From the NCBI GenBank assembly GCA_024709145.1, contig JANJXG010000067.1, forward strand, positions 1 through 49,947: a stretch of 49,947 nt of DNA, written 5' to 3'. The notes beneath the pieces were generated by a model, which was not told the origin of the DNA, made no database searches, and worked only from the letters and a program-made list of their open reading frames with translations. Positions 18,070-27,366 of this stretch are shown piece after piece; position 1 is the stretch's first letter; every line of letters begins with the position of its first letter. This DNA comes from Bacteroidales bacterium (GTDB lineage: Bacteria > Bacteroidota > Bacteroidia > Bacteroidales > F082). Both the position numbers and the translations under genes were made by a program.

Positions 18070-18103
18070 TTTGCGGTTTAAACGCAAAAATTTCGTAGTT
18101 TTG
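18070..18103 (+). promoter_or_regulatory. gyrA promoter
   Basis: TTTG (18070-18073), 22 bp spacer, TAGTTTTG (18096-18103): a near-ideal Bacteroidota housekeeping promoter giving a leader of about 30 nt before the gyrA ATG at 18141. Confidence 0.65.
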
Positions 18104-18140
18104 CACCCTTAATGAAATTTAGCAGAAAATAAAGAGCCTA

Positions 18141-20672
18141 ATGGAAGAAGTATTTGAAGGTGAGAAGATTATAAAGGTCAATATTGAAAACCAAATGAAG
18201 TCGGCCTACATTGATTATTCAATGTCGGTCATCGTTTCACGTGCTTTGCCCGATGTACGGGATGGTTTGAAACCTGTTCACCGAAGGGTGCTGTATGGTA
18301 TGCTGGAGTTGGGAGTTCTTGCAAACAGATCTTATAAAAAGTCAGCCAGAATTGTAGGGGAGGTGCTTGGAAAATATCACCCGCATGGCGATACCTCGGT
18401 TTACGATGCTATGGTGCGTATGGCTCAGGAATGGTCGCTGCGTTATCCACTTGTGGATGGTCAGGGTAACTTTGGGTCCATTGATGGTGACAGCCCGGCT
18501 GCAATGCGTTACACTGAGGCACGCTTACGTAAGATTGCCGAAGAAATGCTTGCTGACATCGATAAAGATACCGTTGATTTTCAGCTCAATTTTGATGATA
18601 GTCTCACAGAACCAACAGTTTTACCAGCCCTCATTCCTAATTTACTTATCAATGGAGCCAGCGGTATTGCCGTTGGTATGGCAACCAATATGCCCCCTCA
18701 CAATCTGTCGGAAGTGATTGATGGTGTTGTAGCATACATTGATAACAGAGATATTACAGTTGCAGAATTAATGCAATTTATCAAAGCACCTGATTTCCCA
18801 ACAGGAGGAATAATCTATGGTTATGAAGGTGTTAGAGAGGCTTTTGAGACCGGACGTGGCAGGATAATGATGCGCGGAGAGGCTGTTTTTGAGGAACACA
18901 GCGGTCGTGATTGGATCATTGTTACTTCAATCCCATATCAGGTGAACAAGGCAGATATGATCAAAAAAACCGCTGACCTTGTCAACGACAAAAAACTCGA
19001 AGGTATTTCAGATATCAGGGATGAGTCAGACCGAAATGGAATGCGGATTGTTTATGAATTAAAAAGAGATGCAATTCCAAACATCGTTCTGAACAAGCTT
19101 TATCAAATGACAGCGCTTCAGACATCATTCAGTGTCAACAATGTAGCGCTCGTTAATGGCAGACCCCGCACGCTCAACCTGCGTGAGCTCATTCATTATT
19201 TTGTCGAACACCGACATGAAGTTGTTATTCGCCGTACAAAATTTGATCTTGCTGAAGCACAGAAAAGAGCTCATATTTTGCAGGGTTTGATTATTGCACT
19301 TGACAATATCGATGCGGTTATCGAACTGATCAAGCAATCAAAAAATCCTGAGGAGGCTCGTAATGGTCTCATGACGACTTTCAAATTGTCTGAGATACAG
19401 GCTCGTGCAATTCTTGATATGAGACTCCAACGCCTTACTGGTCTTGAAATTCAGAAAATCAAGGAAGAATATGACGAGATTTTGAAAATGATTGCACACT
19501 TTGAGGAAATTCTCGGAAATGAAGGACTCAGGTTTGAAATCATCAAACAAGAAATGTTGGGTGTTAAAGATAAATACGGTGACAAACCGCGTTCAACTGT
19601 TGTGTATTCACCTGATGATTTCAAGATCGAAGATACCATTGCTGATGAGGCTGTCGTTGTTACAATTTCGCATCTTGGATACATCAAAAGGACTGCTTTA
19701 AGTGAATACCGTCGTCAAACAAGGGGGGGTAAAGGCGCAAAAGGCTCTGAAGCACGGGATGAGGATTTTATAGAGCACCTGTTTATTGCTACCAATCACA
19801 ATTACATGCTTTTCTTTACTGAACTTGGTAAATGCTTCTGGATGAGAGTATTTGAGATCCCGGAAGGAACTAAAACCAGCAAAGGACGAGCCATTCAGAA
19901 CATGATCAACATCGATGCTGACGACAAAGTTAGGGCTTATATCAATGTTCTCAATCTGAAGGATGAACAGTACATCGAGAATAACTATATCATCCTCTGT
20001 TCTAAAAAAGGTATCATCAAGAAAACCAGCCTTGAGGCGTATTCCAGGCCACGGCAAAGCGGGATTAATGCCATTACCATTCGCGAAGGTGACCAATTGC
20101 TTGAAGCACGCCTCACAAATGGCAACAATGAAGTTATCATGGCGCTGCGGTCGGGTAGGGCTATCCGGTTTAATGAAAGTACAGTGAGGCCAATGGGCAG
20201 AAATGCATCCGGCGTCAGAGGAATTACCCTTGCACACGAAAGCGATGAAGTTGTAGGAATGATCTGTGTTGAAAATGAAGAACATAACATCCTTGTAGTG
20301 TCTGAAAAAGGTTATGGTAAAAGATCGGATCTGAATGATTACAGGGTAACCAACAGGGGTGGCAAAGGCGTAAAAACTTTGAACATTACGGATAAAACCG
20401 GTGATCTGATCGCCATAAAAGAGGTTTCAGATACTGATGATCTGATGATTATCAACAAATCCGGAATCATTATCCGCATCGCAGTTGAAAGCCTGCGTGT
20501 AATGGGCAGGGCAACACAGGGGGTAAGGCTTATCAACCTTCGCTCAAACGATGAAATTGCAGCTGTTGCCAAAGTAACCATTGATGAAGAAGATAGTTTT
20601 GAGTCGGATGTTGACCTTACTGATAATCCCGGAACAGATGAGAACCAGGAAATTATCGATTCAGACAATTAA
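18141..20672 (+). CDS. gyrA: DNA gyrase subunit A
   Basis: The 843-aa protein has the type IIA topoisomerase breakage-reunion domain with the DNA-linking Tyr124 ([10 protein letters not shown]) and a C-terminal beta-pinwheel (about 510-820). A GyrA-box-like QTRGGKG near residue 530 supports GyrA over ParC. The acidic tail (about the last 35 residues) fits a gyrase regulatory tail. With GyrB it introduces negative supercoils using ATP. At the position equivalent to E. coli Ser83 this protein has Thr85 ([10 protein letters not shown]), with Asp89 matching Asp87; Thr is probably native rather than a selected change. A TPR gene follows after 57 bp. Confidence 0.96.
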   Translation: MEEVFEGEKIIKVNIENQMKSAYIDYSMSVIVSRALPDVRDGLKPVHRRVLYGMLELGVLANRSYKKSARIVGEVLGKYHPHGDTSVYDAMVRMAQEWSLRYPLVDGQGNFGSIDGDSPAAMRYTEARLRKIAEEMLADIDKDTVDFQLNFDDSLTEPTVLPALIPNLLINGASGIAVGMATNMPPHNLSEVIDGVVAYIDNRDITVAELMQFIKAPDFPTGGIIYGYEGVREAFETGRGRIMMRGEAVFEEHSGRDWIIVTSIPYQVNKADMIKKTADLVNDKKLEGISDIRDESDRNGMRIVYELKRDAIPNIVLNKLYQMTALQTSFSVNNVALVNGRPRTLNLRELIHYFVEHRHEVVIRRTKFDLAEAQKRAHILQGLIIALDNIDAVIELIKQSKNPEEARNGLMTTFKLSEIQARAILDMRLQRLTGLEIQKIKEEYDEILKMIAHFEEILGNEGLRFEIIKQEMLGVKDKYGDKPRSTVVYSPDDFKIEDTIADEAVVVTISHLGYIKRTALSEYRRQTRGGKGAKGSEARDEDFIEHLFIATNHNYMLFFTELGKCFWMRVFEIPEGTKTSKGRAIQNMINIDADDKVRAYINVLNLKDEQYIENNYIILCSKKGIIKKTSLEAYSRPRQSGINAITIREGDQLLEARLTNGNNEVIMALRSGRAIRFNESTVRPMGRNASGVRGITLAHESDEVVGMICVENEEHNILVVSEKGYGKRSDLNDYRVTNRGGKGVKTLNITDKTGDLIAIKEVSDTDDLMIINKSGIIIRIAVESLRVMGRATQGVRLINLRSNDEIAAVAKVTIDEEDSFESDVDLTDNPGTDENQEIIDSDN

Positions 20673-20729
20673 TCTGCATCCTGGCATAATTAATGTATAA
20701 CCATTTCAATCACAACAAAAAAGAAAAGT

Positions 20730-21875
20730 ATGAAAAAAGTCGTTATGATGCTGGTATTTATCATCGTAGCTTCAACGCTCATGAGCCAGACCAAAGAAAG
20801 GACCAATGCATACATGTTCAATAAAAATGGACAGTATGACAAGGCCCGTGAAGCCATCGACAAAGCAATTTTAAATGAAAAAACCATGATCGATGCCAAA
20901 ACCTGGATGTATCGTGGAATCATTTATTTAAACATTGTTTTTTCAGAGCAGTATTCAAGTCTTGATCCTCAAGCACTTGAAAAAAGCTTGGAGTCATTCC
21001 AAAAAACAATGGAACTCGACCCGGAAGACAAACTTAAGCAGGGTGAAGACATCAAGCCACGAATTGATGCCATCGGACAACAGTATTTTGCTAAAGGTGT
21101 TGAATCTTTTAACGCCCAAAAGTTTCAGGAAGCCACTGTTGATTTTAAAAAGGCCTTCGATGTAGCTAAACTAAATCAGAAAATCGATACACTCGCACTG
21201 TTAAATGCGGGTTTGGCATCTTTAAGAGGCGAAAATTACAACGAAGCTATTGGCTATTATGATCAATTGCTTGCGATAGGTTTCAATGAGCCTGATGTTT
21301 ACCGTAGCCTTGCTGCTTCGTACAGAGGCCTTCAAAACAACGACAAAATGCTCGAAGCACTCAATAAGGGCCGCGAACTTTACCCAACCGATGCTGGTCT
21401 GATGCTGGAAGAGATCAACGCATACCTTGCTATGGGTCAGGGTGCTAAAGTTGTGGATGATTTGAAGGAACTCACAGTCAAAGATCCAACCAACTATTCA
21501 ATATTTTTTGTTCTGGGAACAATATATGGTGACGAAACAAACGCAGCCATGTATGACATGAACAAAGCTGTAGAATATTACGAGTCAGCCATCGCATTGA
21601 ATCCGGAATATTATGACGCAATCTATAATTTAGGTGCGTTGTACATCAACGAATCAAACAAACTTCAGGTAAAAGCCAACGATTTGCCGTTGACTGAAAC
21701 CAAGGAATATGAAAAAATTACTGAAGAAGCCAATGTCATTATCCGCAAGGCTTTGCCACACCTTGAAAAAGCTTTCGAATTGCAACCTGAAAACCAGGAA
21801 ACAATTCAGGTGCTGAAATCCATTTACGCCAGATTTAAAATGGATGACAAGCTTAAAAAGATGAATGAGTTGTAA
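20730..21875 (+). CDS. Exported TPR-repeat protein
   Basis: The 381-aa product starts with a signal peptide (MKKVVMMLVFIIVASTLMSQ) and is then mostly helical TPR units: FNKNGQYDKAREAIDKAI, LESFQKTMELDPEDK, GVESFNAQKFQEATVDFKKAF, LNAGLASLRGENYNEAIGYYDQLL, AVEYYESAIALNPEYYDAIYNLGALY and AFELQPENQE. It is presumably periplasmic and scaffolds protein contacts; no catalytic domain is present. It lies 57 bp downstream of gyrA, with no clear promoter between, and ends at a strong terminator, so it may be cotranscribed with gyrA. The gyrA link need not be functional. Confidence 0.85.
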   Translation: MKKVVMMLVFIIVASTLMSQTKERTNAYMFNKNGQYDKAREAIDKAILNEKTMIDAKTWMYRGIIYLNIVFSEQYSSLDPQALEKSLESFQKTMELDPEDKLKQGEDIKPRIDAIGQQYFAKGVESFNAQKFQEATVDFKKAFDVAKLNQKIDTLALLNAGLASLRGENYNEAIGYYDQLLAIGFNEPDVYRSLAASYRGLQNNDKMLEALNKGRELYPTDAGLMLEEINAYLAMGQGAKVVDDLKELTVKDPTNYSIFFVLGTIYGDETNAAMYDMNKAVEYYESAIALNPEYYDAIYNLGALYINESNKLQVKANDLPLTETKEYEKITEEANVIIRKALPHLEKAFELQPENQETIQVLKSIYARFKMDDKLKKMNEL

Positions 21876-21903
21876 TCAGAACTCGTTCTGCAGAAAAATT
21901 TTA

Positions 21904-21938
21904 AAGCAGCTTTCCTCAAAAGAGGGAAGCTGCTTTTT
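21904..21938 (+). terminator. Intrinsic terminator after the TPR gene
   Basis: A 14-bp stem (21904-21917 with 21922-21935, one G-T pair) with an AAAA loop is followed by a T run. Confidence 0.9.
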
Positions 21939-22052
21939 CATTGGCTTAATGTGTGTGTTAAAATTTACAATTTAACATAATATCAATTATCATTTGTTTT
22001 ATTAAATATTTTCTGTTTAATTTACCTAAATCCTATGATGTTCGACCACATA

Positions 22053-22652
22053 TCATGGTTTTACTTTATAAGCTCCAAATAACTCTTCAAATTTTTCCAG
22101 TTTAGGTACGATAACAAACCTGCAATATGGCTGTGATGCATTTTGATTGTAATAATTCTGATGATAATCTTCAGCTGGGTAAAATGCTTTAAAGGCAGTA
22201 ATTTCTGTAACGATAGGTTGTTCCCAGATTTTCGCATCACTGAGCGTTTTCTTGAGCTCTGTTGCAACTTTTTGTTGCTCAGTTGAGTGAAAAAAAATCG
22301 CGCTGCGATATTGAGTCCCGACGTCTGCTCCCTGCCTGTTGAGGGTTGTTGGATCATGGGTTTTCCAGAAAATTTCCAAAATCCGTGATAAAGGAATCAC
22401 ATCAGGATTAAATGTAACCTGAACGACCTCGGCATGGCCTGTCAATCCGGAGGTGACCTCCCGGTATGAAGGCTGAACAATTAACCCACCCGAATAGCCA
22501 GACTCAACTTTTATAACACCATTAACACGCTGAAAAACAGCTTCTACACACCAAAAGCAGCCTGCACCCAGGGTAATTTTTTCTTCTTTTCCAGCAAAAA
22601 CAGAATTTGACATGAGGATGATAAGGATTGAAGTTTTAAAAAAAAGTTTCAT
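22053..22652 (-). CDS. msrA: Peptide-methionine (S)-S-oxide reductase MsrA, exported
   Basis: Choosing the ATG at 22652 gives 199 aa beginning with a signal peptide (MKLFFKTSILIILMSNSVFA); an upstream in-frame GTG (22679) would mask it. The active-site GAGCFWCVEAVFQ places the catalytic Cys at about residue 32. Other family blocks are SGYSGG, GHAEVVQVTFNP, ILEIFWKTHDPTTLNRQGADVGTQYRS and YHQNYY. It reduces methionine-S-sulfoxide, here outside the cytoplasm, where it would repair oxidised envelope proteins. There is no fused or adjacent MsrB. The gene is transcribed alone, diverging from the DUF3127 gene. Confidence 0.94.
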   Translation of the reverse strand: MKLFFKTSILIILMSNSVFAGKEEKITLGAGCFWCVEAVFQRVNGVIKVESGYSGGLIVQPSYREVTSGLTGHAEVVQVTFNPDVIPLSRILEIFWKTHDPTTLNRQGADVGTQYRSAIFFHSTEQQKVATELKKTLSDAKIWEQPIVTEITAFKAFYPAEDYHQNYYNQNASQPYCRFVIVPKLEKFEELFGAYKVKP

Positions 22653-22686
22653 AAACTGTTTTTGTAAACAACGAATCACATTAACT

Positions 22687-22720
22687 TTTGTTGAATTCAG
22701 GATGAAATTCTTTACATTTG
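22687..22720 (+). promoter_or_regulatory. Promoter of the DUF3127 gene
   Basis: TTTGTTG (22687-22693), then TACATTTG (22713-22720) 19-22 bp later, matching the Bacteroidota consensus. Leader about 45 nt. Confidence 0.6.
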
Positions 22721-22770
22721 CAGATAATCAATCAAAGCTGAAAAAATCATTAATCTAAATATAACATACT

Positions 22771-23133
22771 ATGAATCTGGAAATTACAGGAAAAGTTGCA
22801 CAGCTGGGTCAACGAGCAACAGGTGAAGGCCGTAATGGTGTTTGGGTAAAGCAGGAGCTCATTCTTGATACTGAAGAGCAATACCCGAAAAAAGTTTGTC
22901 TGATGTGTTGGGGAGATAAAGCCGATGAAGTTAAAAGCTTTAAAATCGGAGAACGAATTAAAGCCTCTATTAACATTGAATCAAGGGAATACAACGGGAA
23001 ATGGTTTACAGATGTAAAAGTCTGGAAATTTGAACGTGATGTGCAGTCAACTCCTGCTACTGCCGCAGTTCAAGAAGCACCCTATGTTGCACCAGCTACT
23101 GCTGAAACTTTTGAGGACGATCTACCCTTTTAA
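22771..23133 (+). CDS. DUF3127 OB-fold, SSB-like protein
   Basis: The 120-aa protein matches the small DUF3127 family of Bacteroidota. Residues 1-92 look like an OB-fold (LEITGKVAQLGQ... GVWVKQELILDTEEQYPKKVCLMCWGDKAD... GERIKASINIESREYNGKWFTDVKVWKFER). A flexible Ala/Pro/Thr linker follows, ending in EDDLPF, closely resembling the acidic DDDIPF tip that single-stranded DNA-binding proteins use to recruit partners. A DNA-repair or replication role is therefore suggested, but not shown. Its stop overlaps the next start (TAATG), so it is translationally coupled to the EamA transporter. Confidence 0.85.
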   Translation: MNLEITGKVAQLGQRATGEGRNGVWVKQELILDTEEQYPKKVCLMCWGDKADEVKSFKIGERIKASINIESREYNGKWFTDVKVWKFERDVQSTPATAAVQEAPYVAPATAETFEDDLPF

Positions 23134-24038
23134 TGCCCGTACAAAGTCTTAAACACCGAGCCCCTGCCCTTTTGGCAGCCTTAGGTGCCAATCTGATTTA
23201 TTCACTCAACTACATCGTGGCCAAGGGTATCATGCCTGATTACCTTCAGCCGAGAACTATTATATTGCTTCGGGTAATAGGTGCAAGCTTGATATTTTGG
23301 GTGGTATCCCTTTTTACAAAAACGGAAAAGGTTCAGACATCAGATTTGCTGCTGATTGCTTTTGCCTCCCTTTTTGGGGTTACAATCAATCAAATACTGT
23401 TTTTTGAAGGTTTAAATTTAAGCACACCTATCAATGCCAGCATCATAATGGTTTGTGTGCCTCTTGGGGTGCTTAGTTTTAGCAGGCTGATCAAAGGTGA
23501 AGCACTGTCATGGCTTAAAGTAGCGGGTATATTGATTGGAACAACCGGAGCTGCTGCATTAATTCTTCAGCGTGGAAGCTTTGAATTTTCGTCATCCACG
23601 GCTTTAGGTAATGCTCTTATTGTACTCAATGCCAGCTCTTATGCACTTTATCTGGTACTTATAAAACCAATGATGGAAAAGTATCATCCAATCACAGTGA
23701 TGAAGTGGGTTTTTCTGTTTGGCATGATTTCGGTTATTCCGTTTAGCATGCATATAGCCAGTGAAGCGGATTGGACATTAATTCCACCAACGATCTGGCT
23801 TTCAATTGTATATGTCATCGTTTTTACAACTGTTCTGGCATATTTTTTTAATAACTTCTCCCTGCAACGAATCAGTCCGACGACAAATAGCGCCTTTATA
23901 TACCTTCAGCCATTTTTTACTGCGATTTTGGCGTTATTGTTGGGGAAAGACCAGCTAAATTTGTCAGTGGTTCTTCCTGCCTTATTGATTTTTACAGGGG
24001 TTTATCTTGTAATCCGTCCATCGGGTTCATTGAAGTGA
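23133..24038 (+). CDS. EamA/DMT-family transporter
   Basis: At 301 aa this is a ten-helix inner-membrane protein with two EamA halves (about residues 10-145 and 155-292). The first has LGANLIYSLNYIVAKGIM and the ISTPINASIIMVCVPL-like helix 4, the second LNASSYALYLVLIKPMM and FNNFSLQRISPTTNSAFIYLQPF. The family exports amino acids or other small metabolites; the substrate is not readable. It overlaps the DUF3127 stop by one base. Confidence 0.88.
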   Translation: MPVQSLKHRAPALLAALGANLIYSLNYIVAKGIMPDYLQPRTIILLRVIGASLIFWVVSLFTKTEKVQTSDLLLIAFASLFGVTINQILFFEGLNLSTPINASIIMVCVPLGVLSFSRLIKGEALSWLKVAGILIGTTGAAALILQRGSFEFSSSTALGNALIVLNASSYALYLVLIKPMMEKYHPITVMKWVFLFGMISVIPFSMHIASEADWTLIPPTIWLSIVYVIVFTTVLAYFFNNFSLQRISPTTNSAFIYLQPFFTAILALLLGKDQLNLSVVLPALLIFTGVYLVIRPSGSLK

Positions 24039-24062
24039 GTGACCGGCAATTTTCTATTTTTG
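24030..24062 (+). promoter_or_regulatory. Promoter of the Rossmann-protein/kdsA unit
   Basis: TTG (24030-24032), 22 bp spacer, TATTTTTG (24055-24062), 16 bp before the ATG at 24079. Confidence 0.5.
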
Positions 24063-24078
24063 TAATAAATTTTAAGCT

Positions 24079-24735
24079 ATGAAAGCAATAATTTTTGGGG
24101 CTACTGGTCTGGTTGGCAGTTCGTTGTTGCAGTTGTTGCTGAAAAATAATGATTTTAAGAGTCTGATCGTAGTCACCCGACGCCCGTTGGAACTTTCAAA
24201 TCCAAAAATTTTTAATCAAGTTATTGATTTTGATAAACTTGCTGATTATAATCTTTTCAAAGGAGCGGATGTTGTATTTTGTTGTCTTGGAACAACCATC
24301 AGAAAAGCCGGATCAAAAGCTGCATTTGAACTGGTTGATTTGCATTATCCGGTAAAAATAAGTGAGTTGGCGTCAAGGGAAAAGATTCCTGCTATGATAA
24401 CAATTTCCAGTGTTGGAGCCAATGCATCCTCATCAAATTTTTATCTTAAAACCAAGGGAAGGATGGAAAAAGAGGTTCTCGCTCAAGGTATTGAAAGAAC
24501 GGTGTTTTTGCAACCAGGCTTACTTCTAGGGAACAGAAAGGAATTTCGGTTGGGAGAAAAAATTGGTGCCTGGGTGATGACTTTGTTTGGTTGGACACTT
24601 GCAGGTTCATTAAGCCGATTTCAGGCTGTTAAGGACGAAGAAGTTGCCAATGCAATGATTGTAATTAGCACCCTTCAGGAACCACAAATTTACTATAATT
24701 CTTATTCAATCAAATTGTTAGCTAAGAAAATCTGA
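24079..24735 (+). CDS. NAD(P)-binding Rossmann protein (atypical SDR, HTATIP2-like)
   Basis: The 218-aa protein opens with IFGATGLVGSSLLQLLL, a GxxGxxG dinucleotide motif. CCLGTTIRKAGSKAAFELVDLHYPVKISELA and TISSVGANASSSNFYLKTKGRMEKEV follow the atypical SDR pattern of the HTATIP2/YraR-like group, with a Ser and YLKTK in the active-site positions. Function is unknown. It lies 3 nt upstream of kdsA and probably shares its transcript, without any obvious pathway link. Confidence 0.82.
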   Translation: MKAIIFGATGLVGSSLLQLLLKNNDFKSLIVVTRRPLELSNPKIFNQVIDFDKLADYNLFKGADVVFCCLGTTIRKAGSKAAFELVDLHYPVKISELASREKIPAMITISSVGANASSSNFYLKTKGRMEKEVLAQGIERTVFLQPGLLLGNRKEFRLGEKIGAWVMTLFGWTLAGSLSRFQAVKDEEVANAMIVISTLQEPQIYYNSYSIKLLAKKI

Positions 24736-24738
24736 CCT

Positions 24739-25542
24739 ATGAACCCGATTTTTCCTCAAATTCCATCAAACCGATTTTTCCTGCTTGCAGGCCCTTGTGT
24801 TGTTGAAAATGAAACTATGCCCTTGGAAATTGCAGAGTATTTACTCAACATCACCAATAAGTTAAATATTCCACTGGTTTTCAAGGCATCCTATAAAAAA
24901 GCCAATCGTTCAAGACTTGACTCTTTCATGGGAATTGGCGATGAAAAAGCCCTGAAAATTCTTGGTAAAGTGAGAGAATCATTTGGAATTCCTGTTGTTA
25001 CTGATATCCATGATGTCAGAGAAGCAGCATTGGCTGCCGAGTATGCTGATGTTTTACAGATTCCGGCTTTTCTTTGCCGGCAAACGGAATTATTGGTAGC
25101 AGCAGCTGAAACCGGTAAAGTGATCAATATAAAAAAGGGGCAGTTTTTATCAGGTCCTGCCATGAAATTTGCTGTTGATAAAGTTTTGGCTGCAGGCAAC
25201 AATCAGGTAATGCTAACCGAAAGAGGCAATAGCTTTGGCTACAGCGACCTGGTGGTTGACTTTAGGAATATTGCTTTTATGAAGGAAATCGGCGTACCAG
25301 TCATCATGGATGTTACCCATTCATTGCAGCAACCCAACCAAGCCTCAGGGGTAACCGGTGGTCAGCCAGCTTTGATAAGTTTGATCGCAAAAGCAGGTAT
25401 TGTATCCGGCGCTGATGGTATTTTTATGGAAACACACCCCGAACCATCCAAAGCTTTGTCTGATGGCGCAAACATGCTCCCGCTCGATCGGGCAAAAGCC
25501 TTGCTCGAAGAACTTGTCAGGTTGAAGGAAGCGCTTTCGTAG
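24739..25542 (+). CDS. kdsA: 3-deoxy-8-phosphooctulonate synthase KdsA
   Basis: At 267 aa this has the usual KdsA length. Motifs include LLAGPCVVENE, FKASYKKANRSRLDSFMGIG, VTDIHDV, LQIPAFLCRQTELLVAAAETGKVINIKKGQFLSGPAM, LTERGNSFGY and VIMDVTHSLQQPN. The enzyme condenses PEP with arabinose 5-phosphate to Kdo-8-phosphate for LPS core. The visible Cys in GPCVVENE and the VIMDVTH rather than VIFDATH form may help classify metal dependence. Its last 26 bp overlap the end of the convergent PepSY gene. Confidence 0.95.
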   Translation: MNPIFPQIPSNRFFLLAGPCVVENETMPLEIAEYLLNITNKLNIPLVFKASYKKANRSRLDSFMGIGDEKALKILGKVRESFGIPVVTDIHDVREAALAAEYADVLQIPAFLCRQTELLVAAAETGKVINIKKGQFLSGPAMKFAVDKVLAAGNNQVMLTERGNSFGYSDLVVDFRNIAFMKEIGVPVIMDVTHSLQQPNQASGVTGGQPALISLIAKAGIVSGADGIFMETHPEPSKALSDGANMLPLDRAKALLEELVRLKEALS

Positions 25543-27046
25543 AGGATTTCCGAACTTTTTTCCCTTTTTTCAAGTAAATGATCAAACCTGAGACAAGGAT
25601 CAGCAAAGTCAATAAACCCAAAAGTGGAATGATTAGCAGGTAGAATGATCCAATAAATGGTTCAAATATTCGGGCTGTATGAACTTCCAAAGCAAAATTC
25701 CAAAGGGGCATTGGTGTTGCCCTGATTTTGTCTGGCATGGGCAAATTGCTTGTTATTAACCCTTTATTATAATCGAAGATCAAGAACTTGTCTCCATCCC
25801 TGATAAGTCCACTAATTAAATGTTTACCAATTGGTGAGCCCGTATGACTTTTTTTCGCAGGTGTCTGACCGCTTATGTGGTCAACGATTTCACCCCGACC
25901 AGGGTGCCAGAGAAACAAACCATTGAAGCTGCCTACAAGAAAGTATCCCTCGCTTAACGGTTCAAAAACATTTATTCCCATTACTGACAGCGGTGGCAAG
26001 GTTTCAAGGATTTTTGGAGATTCACTGAATTGATTATCAACAGTATAAATTCCTTCATTGGTTCCTAACAGCCATTGACTCTGTGCCGAATCATATGCTA
26101 TTACACGAAGTTTATCATGCCAGGAATTTGGGTCGTCAAGAATGGAAAACGGAATCTTTGCCACCCTTGCATTTGCGATCATAATCAACATGGGAGGTCG
26201 TAAGAACATACCAGTAAAGATAGTGACGATCAAAAAACCACCCAGCCACAAGCCTGCTTTATTGTGCCATTTAATGGAGAATTTTGTGACAATTTGCTGT
26301 TTTTCAATTGTCAAGGACTTCCTTTTTCTTCTTTTTATCCAATCCGGAAAGAAAAAATAAATGTATCCGGTGATAATAAGAAAGACCAAAGCCAAAGCCA
26401 GAAAATCAACCATCAGTTTTCCAGACATACCAAGAAGCTCCCCGCTGTGGATGACCCAAAGTGTGCGAAATAATCCTGCTTTTCCATCATCGGTGGATGA
26501 TGGCTTTAATTGAATGCTTTTGACAGTCTTATCATCATCGAAGTTTTTAATGATGTAAACATTTGATCGACTTAATGCAATCAAACTATCCGACTTTAAA
26601 TACAGATCCATTACCCTGCTGTCATGACTATGCAATTCGATGTACTTCCAAGTCCCGGAAAGGCCGTTTCGTTCATATAAGCCTGATTGCGTGGCTGCAA
26701 AAAGCTTGCCCGATTCTGTGCCAACAACTTTCATAGTCCTCGCAGGATCAATACCTTTGGGCAATCCCTCCATCAATGGTTCAAAATGGTTGAATGCCGA
26801 GTCACATACCCATATTCCGATATTTCCGTATACAATGATTGAGTTGTCGTTAACACGGTAGGAAGATCTAACAGAAGCGTTATTCCAGTTGTGAATCCGG
26901 TAAGAAGCAGGCAAATATTCTCTGCTGATCTGTATGGAAGAAATTAAATCCCTGTGATTGAGTAAAATACCGGAAATAGCCCAAAAGATTAGTAAGATGC
27001 CAAGGACGATTGAAAACCACCTGTGAATCCACTTCCACTTTTTCAT
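25517..27046 (-). CDS. PepSY-type membrane protein with propeller-like exoplasmic domain
   Basis: The ATG at 27046 gives 509 aa (the frame runs to a TTG at 27064). Four hydrophobic helices are seen: after MKKWKWIHRWFSIVLGILLIFWAISG (1-30), LMVDFLALALVFLIITGYIYF near 215, HNKAGLWLGGFLIVTIFTGMF near 265 and SFYLLIIPLLGLLTLLILVSG near 475. The N-terminal HRWFS/SGILLNHRD and middle KWHNKAGLW blocks match PepSY-associated membrane proteins, some of which reduce ferric siderophores. Both exoplasmic regions carry sensor-propeller-like repeats (KLFAATQSGLYERNG, WLLGTNEGIYTVDN, FLVGSFNGLFLWHPG). It is the last gene of the five-gene operon, 23 bp after the double-CxxC gene. Electron transfer to a metal complex is an inference. 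Confidence 0.8.
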   Translation of the reverse strand: MKKWKWIHRWFSIVLGILLIFWAISGILLNHRDLISSIQISREYLPASYRIHNWNNASVRSSYRVNDNSIIVYGNIGIWVCDSAFNHFEPLMEGLPKGIDPARTMKVVGTESGKLFAATQSGLYERNGLSGTWKYIELHSHDSRVMDLYLKSDSLIALSRSNVYIIKNFDDDKTVKSIQLKPSSTDDGKAGLFRTLWVIHSGELLGMSGKLMVDFLALALVFLIITGYIYFFFPDWIKRRKRKSLTIEKQQIVTKFSIKWHNKAGLWLGGFLIVTIFTGMFLRPPMLIMIANARVAKIPFSILDDPNSWHDKLRVIAYDSAQSQWLLGTNEGIYTVDNQFSESPKILETLPPLSVMGINVFEPLSEGYFLVGSFNGLFLWHPGRGEIVDHISGQTPAKKSHTGSPIGKHLISGLIRDGDKFLIFDYNKGLITSNLPMPDKIRATPMPLWNFALEVHTARIFEPFIGSFYLLIIPLLGLLTLLILVSGLIIYLKKGKKVRKSSTKALPST

Positions 27047-27069
27047 CAAAAGAAAGTTTGCCAAAATTT

Positions 27070-27315
27070 TTAATAACCAATCCCGGCCGATTTCACCTGA
27101 GAGGCATCAAACGCATGGCAGGGTGTTACAGCATACACCATACCACATCCAGGGCAATGAAATTCATAGCTATCCATTTCAAAGTCTGTTTGGCAATGTG
27201 TGCAATGAATTTCCAAAGGAACAGGCATATAATGCTGGTCAAATCCCATTTGCCTCACCTTATCAACAACCATTTGGCCGTTTTCAAAACTTCCTGAACA
27301 TCCTTCGTGTGACAT
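27070..27315 (-). CDS. Small double-CxxC (zinc-ribbon-like) protein, 81 aa
   Basis: The product has CTHC at residues 38-41 and CPGC at 54-57, the spacing of a rubredoxin/zinc-ribbon knuckle pair. Further possible ligands are Cys6 (SHEGCSG) and Cys66-His67 (TPCHAF). No signal peptide. It probably binds zinc or iron, or acts as a small metal or redox carrier. It sits in the middle of the operon, 51 bp after the ABC ATPase and 23 bp before the PepSY gene, which makes a part in the same metal-linked process likely. I do not recognise a named family. Confidence 0.7.
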   Translation of the reverse strand: MSHEGCSGSFENGQMVVDKVRQMGFDQHYMPVPLEIHCTHCQTDFEMDSYEFHCPGCGMVYAVTPCHAFDASQVKSAGIGY

Positions 27316-27366
27316 ACTTATTCTATTGATTAAATTTGATTTATACTATTTTAATTCAAGTTATAC

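Noticed and set aside
19698-20285. A 195-codon open frame antisense to gyrA
   Set aside because: Fully within gyrA, no motif, no promoter; shadow of the gyrA codon pattern.
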